In this document: positions 25,453 to 37,776 of the stretch, one piece after another
How positions within the stretch are numbered: the stretch's first letter is position 1
How the letters are laid out: the number at the start of each line of letters is the position of its first letter
NCBI GenBank assembly: GCA_037576195.1
Contig: JAQZDE010000041.1
Coordinates: 62,001-126,000 of the forward strand
Reading direction: 5' to 3'
Length of the DNA stretch: 64,000 nucleotides
DNA from: Phytoseiulus persimilis
Taxonomy: Eukaryota; Arthropoda; Arachnida; Mesostigmata; Phytoseiidae
Made by a program: the position numbers and the translations under genes
The notes under the pieces: generated by a model
Databases searched by the model: none
What the model was told of the DNA's origin: nothing
Seen by the model: only the letters and a program-made list of their open reading frames with translations

Positions 25453-28400
25453 ATGGCAGACAGCGATGACGAATTCGATCGGCGCCGCAGGGACAAATTC
25501 ACTCGAGAAAGAAACGATTACAGGGACCGTCGAGACTATGAAAGGTATCTCTCGCTTTCGGCACTTCGTAGTTTCTCTCGCTAGTTTTCCGTATGTCATG
25601 GATGTGTCTCGAAGCACTTGAGCGACGAAACATCAACGCTCCTGCCTCCGCAGGGACAACTATAGTCGCGGTGGACGCGAGTACGGCAGGGATTACGATC
25701 GTCGACGAGCGTACAGTCCTTTGCGGGGCGGTCGAGATGTATCGCCGCCGATGAAGAGAAGTCGATACGATTCTGATCAGGGTCTCAGCCAACCGGCAAT
25801 GATGACTTTCAAGCAGTTCCTCGCTAGCCAGGATGACTGTATTGACGATCAGGATGCCGTCAAGAAATACGCCGACTACAAAACCGACTTCAAGCGCCAA
25901 CAGCTCGAGGAGTTCTTCAAAAACCACAAAGACGAAGAATGGTCAGTAGTTTTTCGTTATCGAGAGTCTTATCCCGAGCGAATTGCCGACACTCTGTTCG
26001 CTTTCGACCGTCGCGGAAACCGTCATGGGCGCTTTTTCAGTATTGTGTGTGCGCGTGCATCGGTGATATTATCAAAAAAAATGCGTCAAAGCAGGCAGAA
26101 TCGCGTTCATCTCGAGTACAAATTTCGTGCGGTCGCTATCGTGTCCTCTCTCCTTCGTTTTTCTTTTCCGAAGCGCGTCCACCGATTTCGGAGTGTTTTC
26201 GATCGAAAGCCGTCCACCGACAGGCGTCTGCCTCGCTTTCCTGCGTCACTATGGAGGCTGAACTTTCTCGCTGACATAGCGCACATGCTCTGGAAATTCA
26301 GTGCCTCTCGACTTCGAGATGTCACGATTCAGCGAGCACAATCAATGAGAGTCGCGACGCATTCCATAGGGATCCGTCGATGCGGAGTAATACAATCCCG
26401 GTCGACAGTATGATCTCACTTCAGATGCCAAAAGAGAGTGTCGAGTTCGATGGATCACAGGACTCTATGTTCTCGGTGCGATTGATGACTCACGTTCCGA
26501 GAATCGGCAAGAAAGAATAACGTAAAACTTTCAGGCTGGACTCATTTGATGCTGAGCATGTTGGCCAACTTCGCCCTTGGAAATGTGTTTACTGTTTAGG
26601 CATGGGTATGCGCGCAAGGCATAACCCTAGATTTTCAACAGCGAGCCTTAAGCTCGACTGGTGTAGGCTTTTAGTTTCAATCACGGGTGGTGATTTCATC
26701 ACATTCAGATTTTGGGTAAGAAGAAATATTGAACGACCGCTCACTAATCTTTTTGCCGATGATGAGGTTTATCATTATGACGATCAAGGAAGCAGCATTT
26801 CCCACGAACATGAAATATTTCACTCTCTGACAGTTATTGAGTCCAAGGCTCAACGGAGCCATTTGTATTGAGAACAGATAGACGGCTACAGAACAGAAGA
26901 AAACGAGCACACTCGCAGAAAACCAAACCGAAACAGCTGCGTGCAGCTTCACGGCATGCAGTCGACACCGAGGAAGACGATCGCTTGTCGGAACACGGAT
27001 ACTGACCGTTTTTCGCGCAGGTTCCGCGTGAAATACCATCCGGATGAATGCCACCAAGCGGAAGGAGGAAGCTCAAGCCAACATTCACAAAGACTTGAAG
27101 TCTACGAGAAAATCCGAGATATGGGCTTGCTTGACAACGTCGCGCTCGACGTCGACAGTAACAATGACGTTATCATCCGTCTCATGGATACTGGTCGCGA
27201 TCTTCCTAGAAGGCGGCGATGAAGAAGACTTGAAAGCTCTGGACGAGCCTGAGCGGGACATCGTTCCCCAGGTCTTAGAGCCTTTGAGGTAAATCTATCG
27301 AGCCTTCATGTGACATCTAATGTGTATTTATCTTCACTCACCTTTCCATTCGGTAACGAGTTTTTGCCGTGTTCCTTCAGAGTCGAATCAACGAAGAAGC
27401 CTGACGCGGAGGAATCCCCCGCGGCTCAAAATGTCGGCTCACCCGAGAAAGCCGATAAATCAAAAGCCATCGGAAGGTTCTGATGAATCGAAAAATGGAG
27501 ATGAGAGCCAGGAGCCGAAAGAGACCGAGGAAGGGAAAAAATCTCCCAAGGCGAAGGACTCGTGGTCGAGCGATGAAGGTGAAACGACCGTGGACGCTGA
27601 TACAAGCAAGAAATCCGAAGACAATGACGACGAAAAAGAGAAAGGGGACGGAGAGACCACTTCTGATGGACAAAAAGCGGAAACAATCAGAAGACCGCGA
27701 CACCTGCACCGAACATCGTCGATTTTCCTGCGAACATTGTCGCCAGCGATAACCAAACAGGAAGTGGAAGCCATGTGCAAGAACTACAAACGGTTTTCTG
27801 CGAGTTGCTCTAGCCGATCCGCAGCTGGAGAAGAAATTCGCCCGGAGGGGATGGGTCACTTTTGAACGCAATGTGAACACCAAGGAGATTTGTTGGAAGC
27901 TAAATAATATTCGGGTGAGTGAGCGATCGCTATCATGCTTGCAGAATCTCTCCGCCTGGAAGAGTGCACGTAGACTTCTGTCGTCCTCTTGATTTCAGCT
28001 CCGTGACACTGAGCTTGGCGCTATCCTCAACAGAGACCTTACACGTCGGGTGCGTTCGGTTAACGGAATAACAGCTGCCAAGCAGGTGATGAAATCGGAT
28101 ATTAAATTAGCGGCAAAGATCATCCAGAACCTGGATACTCTGAGAGAGCTCCACATGAAGGGCGACGAGTCGAAGAACCCTCTTCTTGCCAACATAACCG
28201 ACTATCTCATCGAGGAAGCAAACGCCGAAGAGGAGGAACTGTTGGGTGGAAAAGACATTGAGGGAGGGCCAGACCGAGAACGGGAACTCTCTGGAGAAAG
28301 ACGAAGAACTGACCAAAGTTCTCGACCGCCTTCTCCTCTACCTCCGAATAGTTCATTCCATGGACTATTACGCTCACAGCGAATACCAAAACGAAGACGA

Positions 28401-29530
28401 AATGCCAAACCGTTGCGGGATAATCCATGCTAGAGGCAGTATGCCCACATCGTTCGTCTCGGTGCAGGAAATCGAGGACTACGTCACGAACTTCGCTCAG
28501 AAGTGCGCTGTGTTCGTGGAGCCTGCTCGTCCCGTGTCACTTGAGGAAGCGAAAAAACTCGGGCTCAAAAACGAAGCTGAAGAAGTCGAGAAATTCATGA
28601 ACGCTAATTGCGAGCAGCTCGACAAAGACAAGTTCTTGTGTCCCCTCTCTGGGAAAAAGTTCAAAGCTCCCGAGTTCGTTCATAAGCACATTCAGAACAG
28701 ACATGGCGAGAAATCGATGAAGTCAAGAAAAACGTAAGCGATTCTGGGGGGATTGATGGCTCCATCCCATTGGGGTGGATTTCGTGAACGCGACCAGGAA
28801 TGTGGTCGTTGTGGGCTATGAACCGATGTACCATTCCTCCTTTCTCCGGGGAAATTCACCGTATCAATATTTCAGGCAATTTATTTCAATAACTACATCA
28901 TGGACCCCAAAAGACCCTCGTTGCCTGAACATCCGTCGAACAGACCTCGCACAACCCCCAACGCGAGCGCAGCGAGTCACGGCCCAGAATCGATGACGCT
29001 TGGACCTTACGGTCATTATAACGGTCCCAGTCCCTATGGCTACCCGCCTCGTCCCGGCTACGGTCATCCAAACTATCCAGTCAGAGGCTATCCACCACCG
29101 GATCCCTATCGTTACGGTGGGAATAAACGAGGAGGTTACGGAGGTGGTGGAGGCGGCCCAAGGTGCGTTATATTTCCCCTTCCCCTCTCTATCTCTCTGC
29201 TTTATAGTCTGCGGTTGATGCCTCCGATCTGAGAAACATTCTCATGAAAACGGTTGACTCGAGCCTCAACCCTCGCGGCTCAATAGAGAAGCCGTCAGTC
29301 GTTTGAATCCACTGTTCGGTTTTGATATCTGGACGGCGAACAGGCCGGCGAGTCCGCGAACAGCCGTAACAGTCTCTCGTTGTTGGAACAAACCTTGAGC
29401 TCAGAAGTAGGCTCCATAGGAATAGGTTGCTCAAAGAGGACTGGTTGTATTTTTCAGGGGCATTCGCGACCCCCGGCCTGTTGTAGCCTACCACGATTTG
29501 GACGTTCCTCCTGAGTTTGATTTATTCTAG
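25453..29530 (+). CDS. Ars2: Ars2/SRRT (serrate RNA effector), with about seven frame interruptions
   Basis: Nuclear adaptor that links the cap-binding complex to miRNA processing and other RNA fates. Exons: 25453-25544 ([16 protein letters not shown]), 25654-25941, 27021-27288, 27381-27914, 27999-28733, 28876-29162, 29458-29530 (TAG). Recognisable blocks in order: [18 protein letters not shown], then FRVKYHPDE, an acidic linker, [17 protein letters not shown] and [16 protein letters not shown]. These are followed by [41 protein letters not shown], the zinc finger [15 protein letters not shown] with a downstream HIQNRH, a Gly-rich tail and [11 protein letters not shown]. Reading frame changes by one base near 27048, 27100, 27191, 27460-27500, 27791, 28245-28290 and 28712, while conserved sequence continues on both sides. 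All introns and splice sites remain. Either assembly indels or a very young pseudogene. Confidence 0.88.
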
Positions 29531-30265
29531 ATGGTGTAAGGCAAGTTGTTTATCCGAGTGCCTGCCTAATAAGTCATGGTGGTCTGTTTCGGTCTCACAG
29601 TTTCGTTTCATCATGAGGGTTGTTTGCTGCAAGGCTTGATTGCTTCGTTGCCTAGATTCGACTCCCTAGTTTTCGGAGGGTGTCCGGAGGGAATCCCTCG
29701 CATTCATTCGGAGGTTATCATGTGTCAGGTTTAGATGGGGTTCGGGGTTCGCCTATTGCATGTTCTTGACGGCCCTCTCATGATCGGTCGAAGTCATGGA
29801 GTTTTCAGTTTTACAGAAGTCGTTGGCACTTGATGGCATAAGTCGTGGTCGACTCATCATCTCACCAATTCATTCTTCATCCTTGCAGAGGTCGTCGGCG
29901 ACAATACACCGATTGGGACGCGCCGGAAGAGTATTGAAGCTTCGACGAGGCGAGAAGAAATATCTGCGAACAACTTCGGTTCAATTTAGCGAGAGGAGCC
30001 CTTCTCTCGGTTTCATCAGGCAGAAACGTTGGTGTTCTTTTTATCCAAATCCCCACCAGGTCACGCAGGGATTTCGAACCACGTGCCGTCATCCATCACC
30101 CTCAGGCGACTTCACTCATTGTAGAATTCTTGTAAATGTCTTGTGCTACAAGATCTCGATGACAAGCTTCACGATTTTCATTTCACGAGAGAGAGCACGT
30201 TTTGATATGGACTCAGGAGATGAGTCTAGAGAGAGAGAGAGATGCAGAGATATGCATATACGGTA

Positions 30266-30271
30266 AATAAA
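30266..30271 (+). promoter_or_regulatory. AATAAA, candidate poly(A) signal for Ars2
   Basis: First plain AATAAA found on the plus strand after the Ars2 stop, about 735 bases downstream. A short GA repeat lies just before it at 30228-30242. Confidence 0.35.
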
Positions 30272-30646
30272 TTCGTATTGGCCCGAGCAGTCACTTTTGA
30301 TTTATCAATTCATAGGTCGCGAACATTCACTAGTCTCCAACGGGTTGCAGATAGATTGTCAAAAACATATGGTCTGACAGCTCGAGAGCCGCTGGCGTTG
30401 TATTCAGAAACAAGCCACGAAAAACGTCAAATTTGCAAAAACGGCGTTTCTTATCGGGATGGTGCTCTCGTTTGTTCTTCCATGTCCACCGAAGTCGAAA
30501 TGAATGCTAGAAACCTATGGATCGCCGGCTCTGGAGTTCATGGCAGAATCGCATTTATTTCTTCCGCATAGCGAACTTTTTGTACTCCTCAACTGCATTT
30601 AATTCCTGGACAAGTGTAAGATGTTCTCGGATTTCGGCTGCAGCAA

Positions 30647-30652
30647 TTTATT
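30647..30652 (-). promoter_or_regulatory. AATAAA on minus strand, candidate poly(A) signal of the small heat shock gene
   Basis: TTTATT on the plus strand lies about 375 bases beyond the small heat shock protein stop at 31028. Confidence 0.35.
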
Positions 30653-31027
30653 TCAAACAGCGGCATCTCGCACTACGCCTCCGTATGATCCGCTATCCGC
30701 ATCAACCCGGATACGACGGATGCTGTAGGTGTTCATTCAACATAAGGCACGATCAGAGAATCTGTCAGTAGAAACTATACACGGTTCTTTCTAAATTCGC
30801 GTGACAGGCAACGTTTTTTTTCACGACGTTGGACAGAAGCTGAACATGGCAGCATCAAAGTTTCTGATTCTGGGGGAAAGTTAACCCACACGTGGAAGAT
30901 CTAGAGTGCGAGAAAAGTGCAATACATCGAACAGTGATTGATTTTCCTCTCGAATTTCCGTCGTTCCTCGAGGCCGAATCGAAATGATCTCTCCATGGCG
31001 ACCACTCGTGGATGTGTCAAGCCTTCT

Positions 31028-31650
31028 CTACTGGTGAGCTATGGGGATCATTTTCTCTCCACGAGCTTCTTCAATAGCCGGAAGCGGCGCCATGATAGTC
31101 AGTACCCCCGTCTCGTGACAAGGAAGACGTTATGCGCTCGGGACTGACTCCTGAAATCATCCGACTGATATTTAATGTGGTTCAACGGGTGTTCTGAAAG
31201 GACATCTAGAGAATTTCTCTTCTCAATGGACGATCAGGTCACAACGGAACTCACCCTTAGGAAGCATAAAGTCTCTCTTGTACTCGCGGAACACGCTCTT
31301 GGTGTCGGTCTTCTCTTCGTGCTTGGCATGAACGAAAAGCTTGTTGTCGACAGTCTTGACGACGATCTCCTCGGGAGCGTAGTTGCTGACGTCGAAACGA
31401 AGCTTGATCTCACGCCCGTTGGCCGTCTCCTGAATGAGAGGCGAGTTCAGGTCTAGGTATGTCCTGGCCTGGCTGGTGGGCCCCTTCGAAAAGACTTCGT
31501 TGTCGTGGTCCCTCAGCTGGTGCCGGAACCTATCCATCTCGTCCTCCATTCTGCGCATTTCCTGCTCAAATCTTTCGCGGACATTGAGAATTCGTTGTCC
31601 AGAATCGAAAGCTCTGTCCGAGCAATGGGGAGGCGGCGTTCGGGAGCCAT
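31028..31650 (-). CDS. Small heat shock protein, alpha-crystallin family, two exons, two frame changes
   Basis: ATP-independent holdase chaperone of the arthropod Hsp20/alpha-B-crystallin type. Exon 1 runs 31650-31255 and exon 2 31150-31028 (TAG); the junction is phase 1 and restores KG-VSPERITSSL. The start ATG reads MAPERRLPIARTELSILDNE. The N-terminal region then continues as VRERFEQEMRRMEDEM, and the alpha-crystallin domain from REIKLRFDVSNYAPEEIVVK through KHEEKTDT to VLTIMAPLPA, followed by a short tail ending IPIAHQ. Two one-base indels interrupt an otherwise normal protein: near 31584 (between LDNEFS and VRERF) and at the run of five C on the plus strand at 31105-31109 (between SLSRDG and VLTIM). 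A tract ending ttgcag precedes the ATG, suggesting a 5' UTR intron. Confidence 0.88.
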
Positions 31651-34600
31651 CGTGGTTTGACTGCAACAGAGATCGAAGTTTTCTTTACAAGCTCGATGTC
31701 CTTTCAACTTTGTAGAGGAAACTTCCCGTTGACCTGCTCTCACGAAGCAAAATGCCTCACTTATGGTTTCGGAGTGACAAGGGAATCCTGTTCGAACATT
31801 TCGCCCGAAGCTCGAGGACGCGATCGACACCTCCGGGAAATTCGAGCGGAGCGAGTTCGACGCTCTCAGTCGCGCACCGAGCATCCGCAGCCAAGATGGA
31901 TCTCCCGGGGCGGGTCTCCAAATCGTTCACACACGAATTCGTATCGTCACGATGCAACAGATTCCGATGGAAACACTAATTGCAACGCATCAACTATGTA
32001 CCAGTTCTGGAGAGAAACGGTCATCGACCACTCGGCTCATTCAGTTCCCAGCTATGTTGCTCCTCCTACTCGAATGGTCCCGAAGAAGCTCAAATGAACT
32101 GTTTGGAGCTTTATCATAATGAAACAATTGAGAATTCCGATGGCGAAGCAGAAAATATAGGAGCTCTGGGAGGGATTGTCAGCCAACAGAATTTCATGGT
32201 GAATTATGCAGCTCGTCGCTCGATGTTATACCAAAAGTACAACGGGGAGGGTGTTTCGAATAATTCGAGAACCTTAATTCGAGGCTACCACAGGGAAGTT
32301 GGAACAATCCCGAAGTATTGTCATCGATTTCGGTGGCGGAATGATGGAGTCAGAGAGATCGAGCAACGGCCGAAGAGTAGCTTGGTTCTGGATTCCTCAA
32401 AGAATGCTGCCAATTGTTTTGTTCTAGCGCCCGTCTGGACCGATAGGGCTGGCCGAGGCTTGAGCGGAAATGCGTCGTATACGGGTCGACGTACGCGCGA
32501 AGAATCCATCAAAACAGGAGGTTCCAAATTTGGAACGGGTAGGCGGGATTGGTAAAGAGGGCCATACGTCGGGATAGAGTCTTTGAGAAACAAGAATACA
32601 ACTGCCTTCTACGGTTATCGGCTTGTGTTTGGATCGGGCTTCCGAAATACTTGGAAGCACCTCATCATTCTGACGATAATTCCAAACTGGGGAACGTGGA
32701 GCGTGGGTTTTGAAGGCTCACCTCCCCTTCCCGTTTCTAGGAAAGAATCCCGCTCATGCTCCTGCTCTCGCCTGGGTAGACGGGGTGTGGGTCCCTATCT
32801 GACTCCACGAGTTTCCGCGCTCAAAGAAACGCAGATTCCTCTTTCGGCTCGAACGGCGACGCTGAAGAGGAATCCGGAGCGTTCATGAGACTCGAAAGTG
32901 GTCGCGCGACTGCAGCGACTCGGAAAATCGATCTGAGGAGCCCCGAAATCGGTGCCAAGGAGTCTGCGAGACGGCCATCTCCGACGTCGAGGGAACCCTG
33001 GCGCGATCGAAGCAGGTTTTTGATCTGGGTCGGCGTAATGCTTCGCGAGGTGATTCAATTCCCTTGATCGCACTGAGAGCCGCACCGCGATGCTCTCGAC
33101 AAGTGATGAAAGGTCCAGAATTCGGCCTCGGACAACTCGTTCCGGGTCGGAGGAAGAGTACATTAGGGCGTGGCTGTCCTCACGTCGAAGGAAATGGTTC
33201 GTAAGAGATTCCCTGAAGCGATTCACCAGCTGGCTCACTTTCTGTTTCATGCACTTGCCCGTTTTGTCGTCGAGCGATTTGCTGGGTTCACCTCACCAGT
33301 TCGAGGCGAGCCCGCTGTCTGTCGTTATCAAGATTAGATGCTCTACGATTTAAATCTGATCCGCAGGGCAGGAACGAAGCCACCGGAAGAACGAGTCTCG
33401 TGCTTCTAGAAGAACGGTTGCTGGGATGTTGCTCTCAGGACTCACATTAGACCTTGTGAAGAACATAGGAAACAACGCAGAGATCGGCAATGATTTCGAA
33501 GGTTCTCCACAGACTTTGGACGGATGCTACGGCCATGGAAGCTTTCGTTCTTAGCGGAATTTTCGTTTTTAGGTGGGTATGCGCTTCGGAAACATGAAAT
33601 CAGTGAGGTCGACTCGCGTTACAGACTAGCTCCGAATCGCTGAGAGTGTTCCAGTGTCGCCGAGAGATCCGTACGAACGATGGCAGTCTGGTCAGCCGAT
33701 CGCGGTTCGAGGTCCGCTGACAATGCGCACCGACGTCGATCTCAACACGGACCTTTCTTCCCAGAATCCTCCGAGCGCCTTGCTCGTCTCAGTAGCCTCG
33801 TGGCTTCTGGAAACTCAGCTCCGCAACGACGCTCATCAGCAGGCGTAATGATGCCTGAGAAATTCCGGAATCTGTCACAAAATCTGTGTGCGATTTCTGA
33901 CTCGAGTTCCGTTTGCGACTGGCTCCGACAGTCCCTAAATTGCGGACATGCAGTTCGACGAGCCCTCGACTGCGAGCGGGAACAATATCAAGAATGCGAC
34001 ACAGAAACTCTGGAGAAGAATACCCAGCTGGGGGCCTGCGGTGATGGGGCTCGACGATGGAGCTCGAAAGCGCGGCACATTTCCGCTGAAAGTAGATGCG
34101 TGGATCTTCGGAGGGAGCGAGACACGAGAGCCTCCCTCGAAGTCTCTCGGGGGTTTCCTCGGCATTTGTGACAGAGCTTGCAGAGGTATCCCTTGATGGA
34201 TTGTCCATGCACTTGCTCCCCCAGAAACGATTCCAGCGCCGTTGTCACGACAAGGCGCGTGAGCTCAGTTTGGACGAAGCATGGACGAAACCAGAAAAGC
34301 ACGAGGGCGCGAACTCACTGATCGGGAACTCATCTGGGGCTTGGAGTACCGAAATCTCGCATTGTCGAATAGATGAGACAGTGACTCACCTCGGTCGTGT
34401 GGTTCTAAAACTGTTTGCCTACCGGTGAAGTACTCGCTGCGCTTCTGACTGACTGACTGACAGACAATTGGTCCCGAGCGGCGACGTTGGCCCTCACGGC
34501 CCTTGCCTTGAGGAGGAGGGTGGACAAGCGACCACATCCAAACCGGCAGGAAAGGCAGCGGCGGCGGCGGCAATCCACGCACGCAGTGAGTCAATAGTAC

Positions 34601-36425
34601 AGACAACAGCTCCCATCCAGTTCCAGAATACGATTCCCGGAGGAGCGGATCTCTAATTTCGGCAGTCATCACTGTTGACGTTTCTTTGACGTTGAAACAG
34701 TTCGACACGGGGAATGGAATGAGCACTCCGGATTCACAAGTCACACAGACCAAAACCACGAGGTGTCTCAGCAGAGCTTTTCTCGACAGCCGCAGAATCT
34801 ATGTTTGCCATAAATGGTATTCACTGTGGTAACAACCGCATGTTTTCCACATTCGGCGCTCCAATGTACGTGTAAGATCGGAAAAGAACGAATTTCAAAT
34901 GGTTATCGGAGCATGACTCACAATCAGATCTGAGCCCGGAGACCGTGAACGGCAATATCTGTGGGCTACTACAGTTGCCATTCGCGGTTCAGACGTGGGT
35001 TTCGGGAGGAAGTCTATCCGAGAAGAAGTTTCACCCTCCATGCGGGCGAATTAGACGTCACCAATCAGCGCTCAGTTTCCGGCGACGACAACAGTGACGA
35101 ACTCGTCAACAGAGCGCACTCGATATTGGGGAATTATTTCGGCCTGCGACCGTACCTCGCGAGACTTCACTGCTAGCGAGCCAGTATCAGAAGCTTCAGT
35201 GTCGCTCGGTCGTTCCTGAGCTTTGGGGTAAGAATCTCTCTAGCGAGATTATTCACGAGACAAGAGTTCAACTTTGACCTTTGACAAGTGAGAAGGAAGG
35301 GGGCGCCGCGATGGTTTATGTCAAGGGCAGTCGAGCCAAGGACGAATCGTTAAAATCCGCAGCTCCGCCCTTGTAGCAATGGACTTTACATCGAAATCAG
35401 CGAGAGAGCTCCAGGGTAGCTCAGTCTCGCTGAGTGAGTCAGTCCCCTCAGTTATGCAGTACGATCTGACGATCAGTGATCGACGTAAGCGATCAGTTGT
35501 TAGAGGCTCGAATTTCTCGAGCTCTATGCAGCCTTCCATGCTCCGATATGACTTTTGAAAATTGTTTTAACTGAAACCGCTCAGACTGAGTGCGAGCCAT
35601 CTCCCCTGTCGCCAGGGTCGAACGATCCTCAAGGAGGGGAAGAGGTCGTGAGACCCCATCCGAACCAGTTTCACGCTCAGGCTCACACCCTCAACGCATC
35701 ATCGAGGCTTCAGGGTGTACGAATCCGGCAAGCGGATACGTTAGATCGACTACAGAAATGATCCTGTGAAGTACGATCTTAATTTCGTTAAGCTCGCGGG
35801 TGCTACCCATAGCATGCAGCGCCGTTTCGTGACTCGCTCGGAGTCCCGCGCGGGACAGCAAGTTTTGTTCAGGTCATTGCATCCATGGAACTTCATCTGC
35901 TAAGTCCGAGCTCGAACGAGTGACAGTAACTCATCTATAAGACTTTTTCCCTGGGAATCGGACTGTGAAAGACCGTCAGACCCCGAAGTTGGGTCTCATG
36001 GGTCAGAACGCGGCAGAATAAGCCCGCCCAATGTTGCCTGCGCTGTGAGCCCCGAGCTAAGTAGTGAAAGCAGTTCGCTCGTGGAACGTTTGTGGTTCGC
36101 CGGCTGGATACTCACACCGCGCGATCTAGTCGCTAGTGGGCATGATGACTCTGGAACGGAGCAGGTTAGGCGTCACACTGGTACGGAGGAGCCCGTGGTT
36201 GTAAATATGTGTTCCGTTCCTCAGGAGCGCCTTGGAGGGATGATGAGAATGCTTCCAAGGGCCGACAACCCCTCGTCTCAACATCGAGGCAGCAATTCTT
36301 GTTCCCTCAATATTCCTTGCCCTACTGGTCTCTCTTTTCTGTTCAGCTGCGATCCTTACTATATATAATCGGCTTCGTCTGTGAGTTTGTCTGTTTGCCC
36401 GCACTTTTTCTGGAAGATATGAGGG
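31651..36425. other. 4.8 kb region with no recognised gene
   Basis: Several open frames of 100-190 codons occur here on both strands (for example 31980-32555 plus and 32795-33250 minus). None shows a domain or a splice pattern I recognise. A GGC-rich stretch lies near 34558 and a GACT run near 34447. One exon-like stretch is listed separately at 33655-33848. Confidence 0.4.
33655..33848 (+). CDS. Candidate terminal exon of an unidentified gene
   Basis: A good acceptor (agtgttccag) is followed by 64 open codons beginning SPRDPYERWQSG and ending TQLRNDAHQQA, then TAA. I do not recognise the product and found no convincing upstream exon. It may be a chance open frame. Confidence 0.22.
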
Positions 36426-36618
36426 TGATCCCGGGACTAATCTGAAAATACTCTTCCGAGTGTGGAGAGGTGGTCCCGGTAACGGTCTGACCGTACTTCT
36501 CAAAAGGTGGAGGGGTGGTGCCGGACTCGATCTGGCCATTACTTTACAAGTCTGGAGGGGTGATTCCGAGACCAATCTGACCATACTTCTCCGAATCTGG
36601 AGGGGTGATCACGAGACC
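36426..36618 (-). repeat. 45-bp tandem repeat, copy B of the dispersed family
   Basis: Four full units of exactly 45 bases (36426-36470, 36471-36515, 36516-36560, 36561-36605) and a partial unit. They are in reverse orientation relative to copy A. Because 45 is a multiple of three, the minus strand reads as repeated GITPPDSEKYGQIGL-like 15-residue units. A GC-rich inverted repeat (CCAGCCG and CGGCTGG, 36652-36678) follows, preceded by TGCCAGGGA, a block also found beside copy A in matching orientation. Confidence 0.85.
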
Positions 36619-36772
36619 CGAGAAAAGTGCTCCGATGCCAGGGAACGCCGTCCAGCCGCGCGCAGCGCGGCCGGCTGGCTCTCTATGATCCCATGGAACA
36701 GTGAACACTTGATCTCTGAATGGTAAAACTGTGTCAGTATTATTGATACCGATGATATTCAAGTGGGATTGC

Positions 36773-37394
36773 TCACTGGCAGTGAGAGCTCGTTCTACAC
36801 ACCTTCGTCGTTGTATTAGGATTATTCTGGATCACTTTTTGACCAGGTAACTCAGATACGGAACTCTCGCCGTCTTTTCGCACGAGACGAGGGAAAGAAT
36901 AACCATCTTTGAAGAGCCGGAACGTGTTCCGTGGTCGCGCTCCTGCGGAATAGAAAGTCGCCCCTCGGAGGGAGCTCCGAATCCATTGATGACGACAAAA
37001 GGCATACAACTGCAACGCAGTCTGAGCCTGCAGTTGGCGGGAAACCACGAAATTCTGGGGGCGGAGGCGGATAATTTCCTGTCACATTTTTCCATTGAAT
37101 TCACAGAAATAAAATCGCGAGTTCCTACCTTTCGATGATATCCGCCTTCAAGTCGATGGTTCGGAAAAGGCGAGTTTGGATCCCCCGACAGTTCTTCTCC
37201 ACGTCACCGGTTCCCCTTTATTCATATTTCCCTGAGGCTCATCGGTGTTCTTGAACCACCGACCGTCATAGAAAGCGAAATTATCTTTGAAGTACGAAAA
37301 ATAAGAGGAAGGGCGTCGTTTCGCCTCATTCGGCAGCCATTGCCACCCCGGCTCAAAGTTTGCCTTCAAGTGGAAATAGTCCACGTATTTCCTC
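36773..37394 (-). other. Coding-like stretches of an unidentified minus-strand gene
   Basis: Two protein-like open frames occur here. The 37394-37148 stretch follows a possible acceptor (cctctgtcag) and includes YVDYFHLKANFEPGWQWLP. The 37048-36773 stretch includes RNTFRLFKDGYSFPRL. They lie downstream of, and on the same strand as, the exon candidates at 37777-38263. I recognise no family and could not build a continuous model. Confidence 0.25.
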
Positions 37395-37776
37395 CGGCTT
37401 TCTGACAGAGGAAGAAGTCAATCGATTCAATCGAGTCGATTGATCGTGATTTGAGCGAGCACGGTGCACGTCAAGCCGGCCCCCGAGTCAAACAGGCCCC
37501 GGAGTCGACCCGGCCCTGGTGTCTGCTCGGCCCCAGCGGCCAATTTCTCGACGAGGTAGATATTCTTAGCAGTGAAATAGAACAAAACTTGGTTTTGATC
37601 CGCGGTAGATTCCGTGAAATTCGCATAGGAATCTCGCAGCCGTGTCATTCCTTTTTAAAATACTGATCAACTGGCATTTGAAGAATTCTCAGCTCAGGAG
37701 GTTGATGAACCCTTTGAGCTTAGATTTATCTCCTTTTTCCATCGATACTGAGATTCCCCTGCGAGTCTCCCTGTAC

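Larger units (their letters stand above)
29531..31027. other. Convergent intergenic region between Ars2 and the small heat shock gene
   Basis: Contains the Ars2 3' UTR candidate, a GA microsatellite at 30228-30242, and candidate poly(A) signals on both strands. No additional gene was recognised. Confidence 0.5.

Noticed and set aside
31980-32555. 191-codon plus frame
   Set aside because: No recognised motif and no splice sites in keeping with it; the minus strand is also open over the same interval.
32795-33250. 151-codon minus frame starting MKQKVSQLVNRFRESL
   Set aside because: The N-terminal part looks natural but the rest is Arg/Ser-rich filler; no homology recalled and no gene context.
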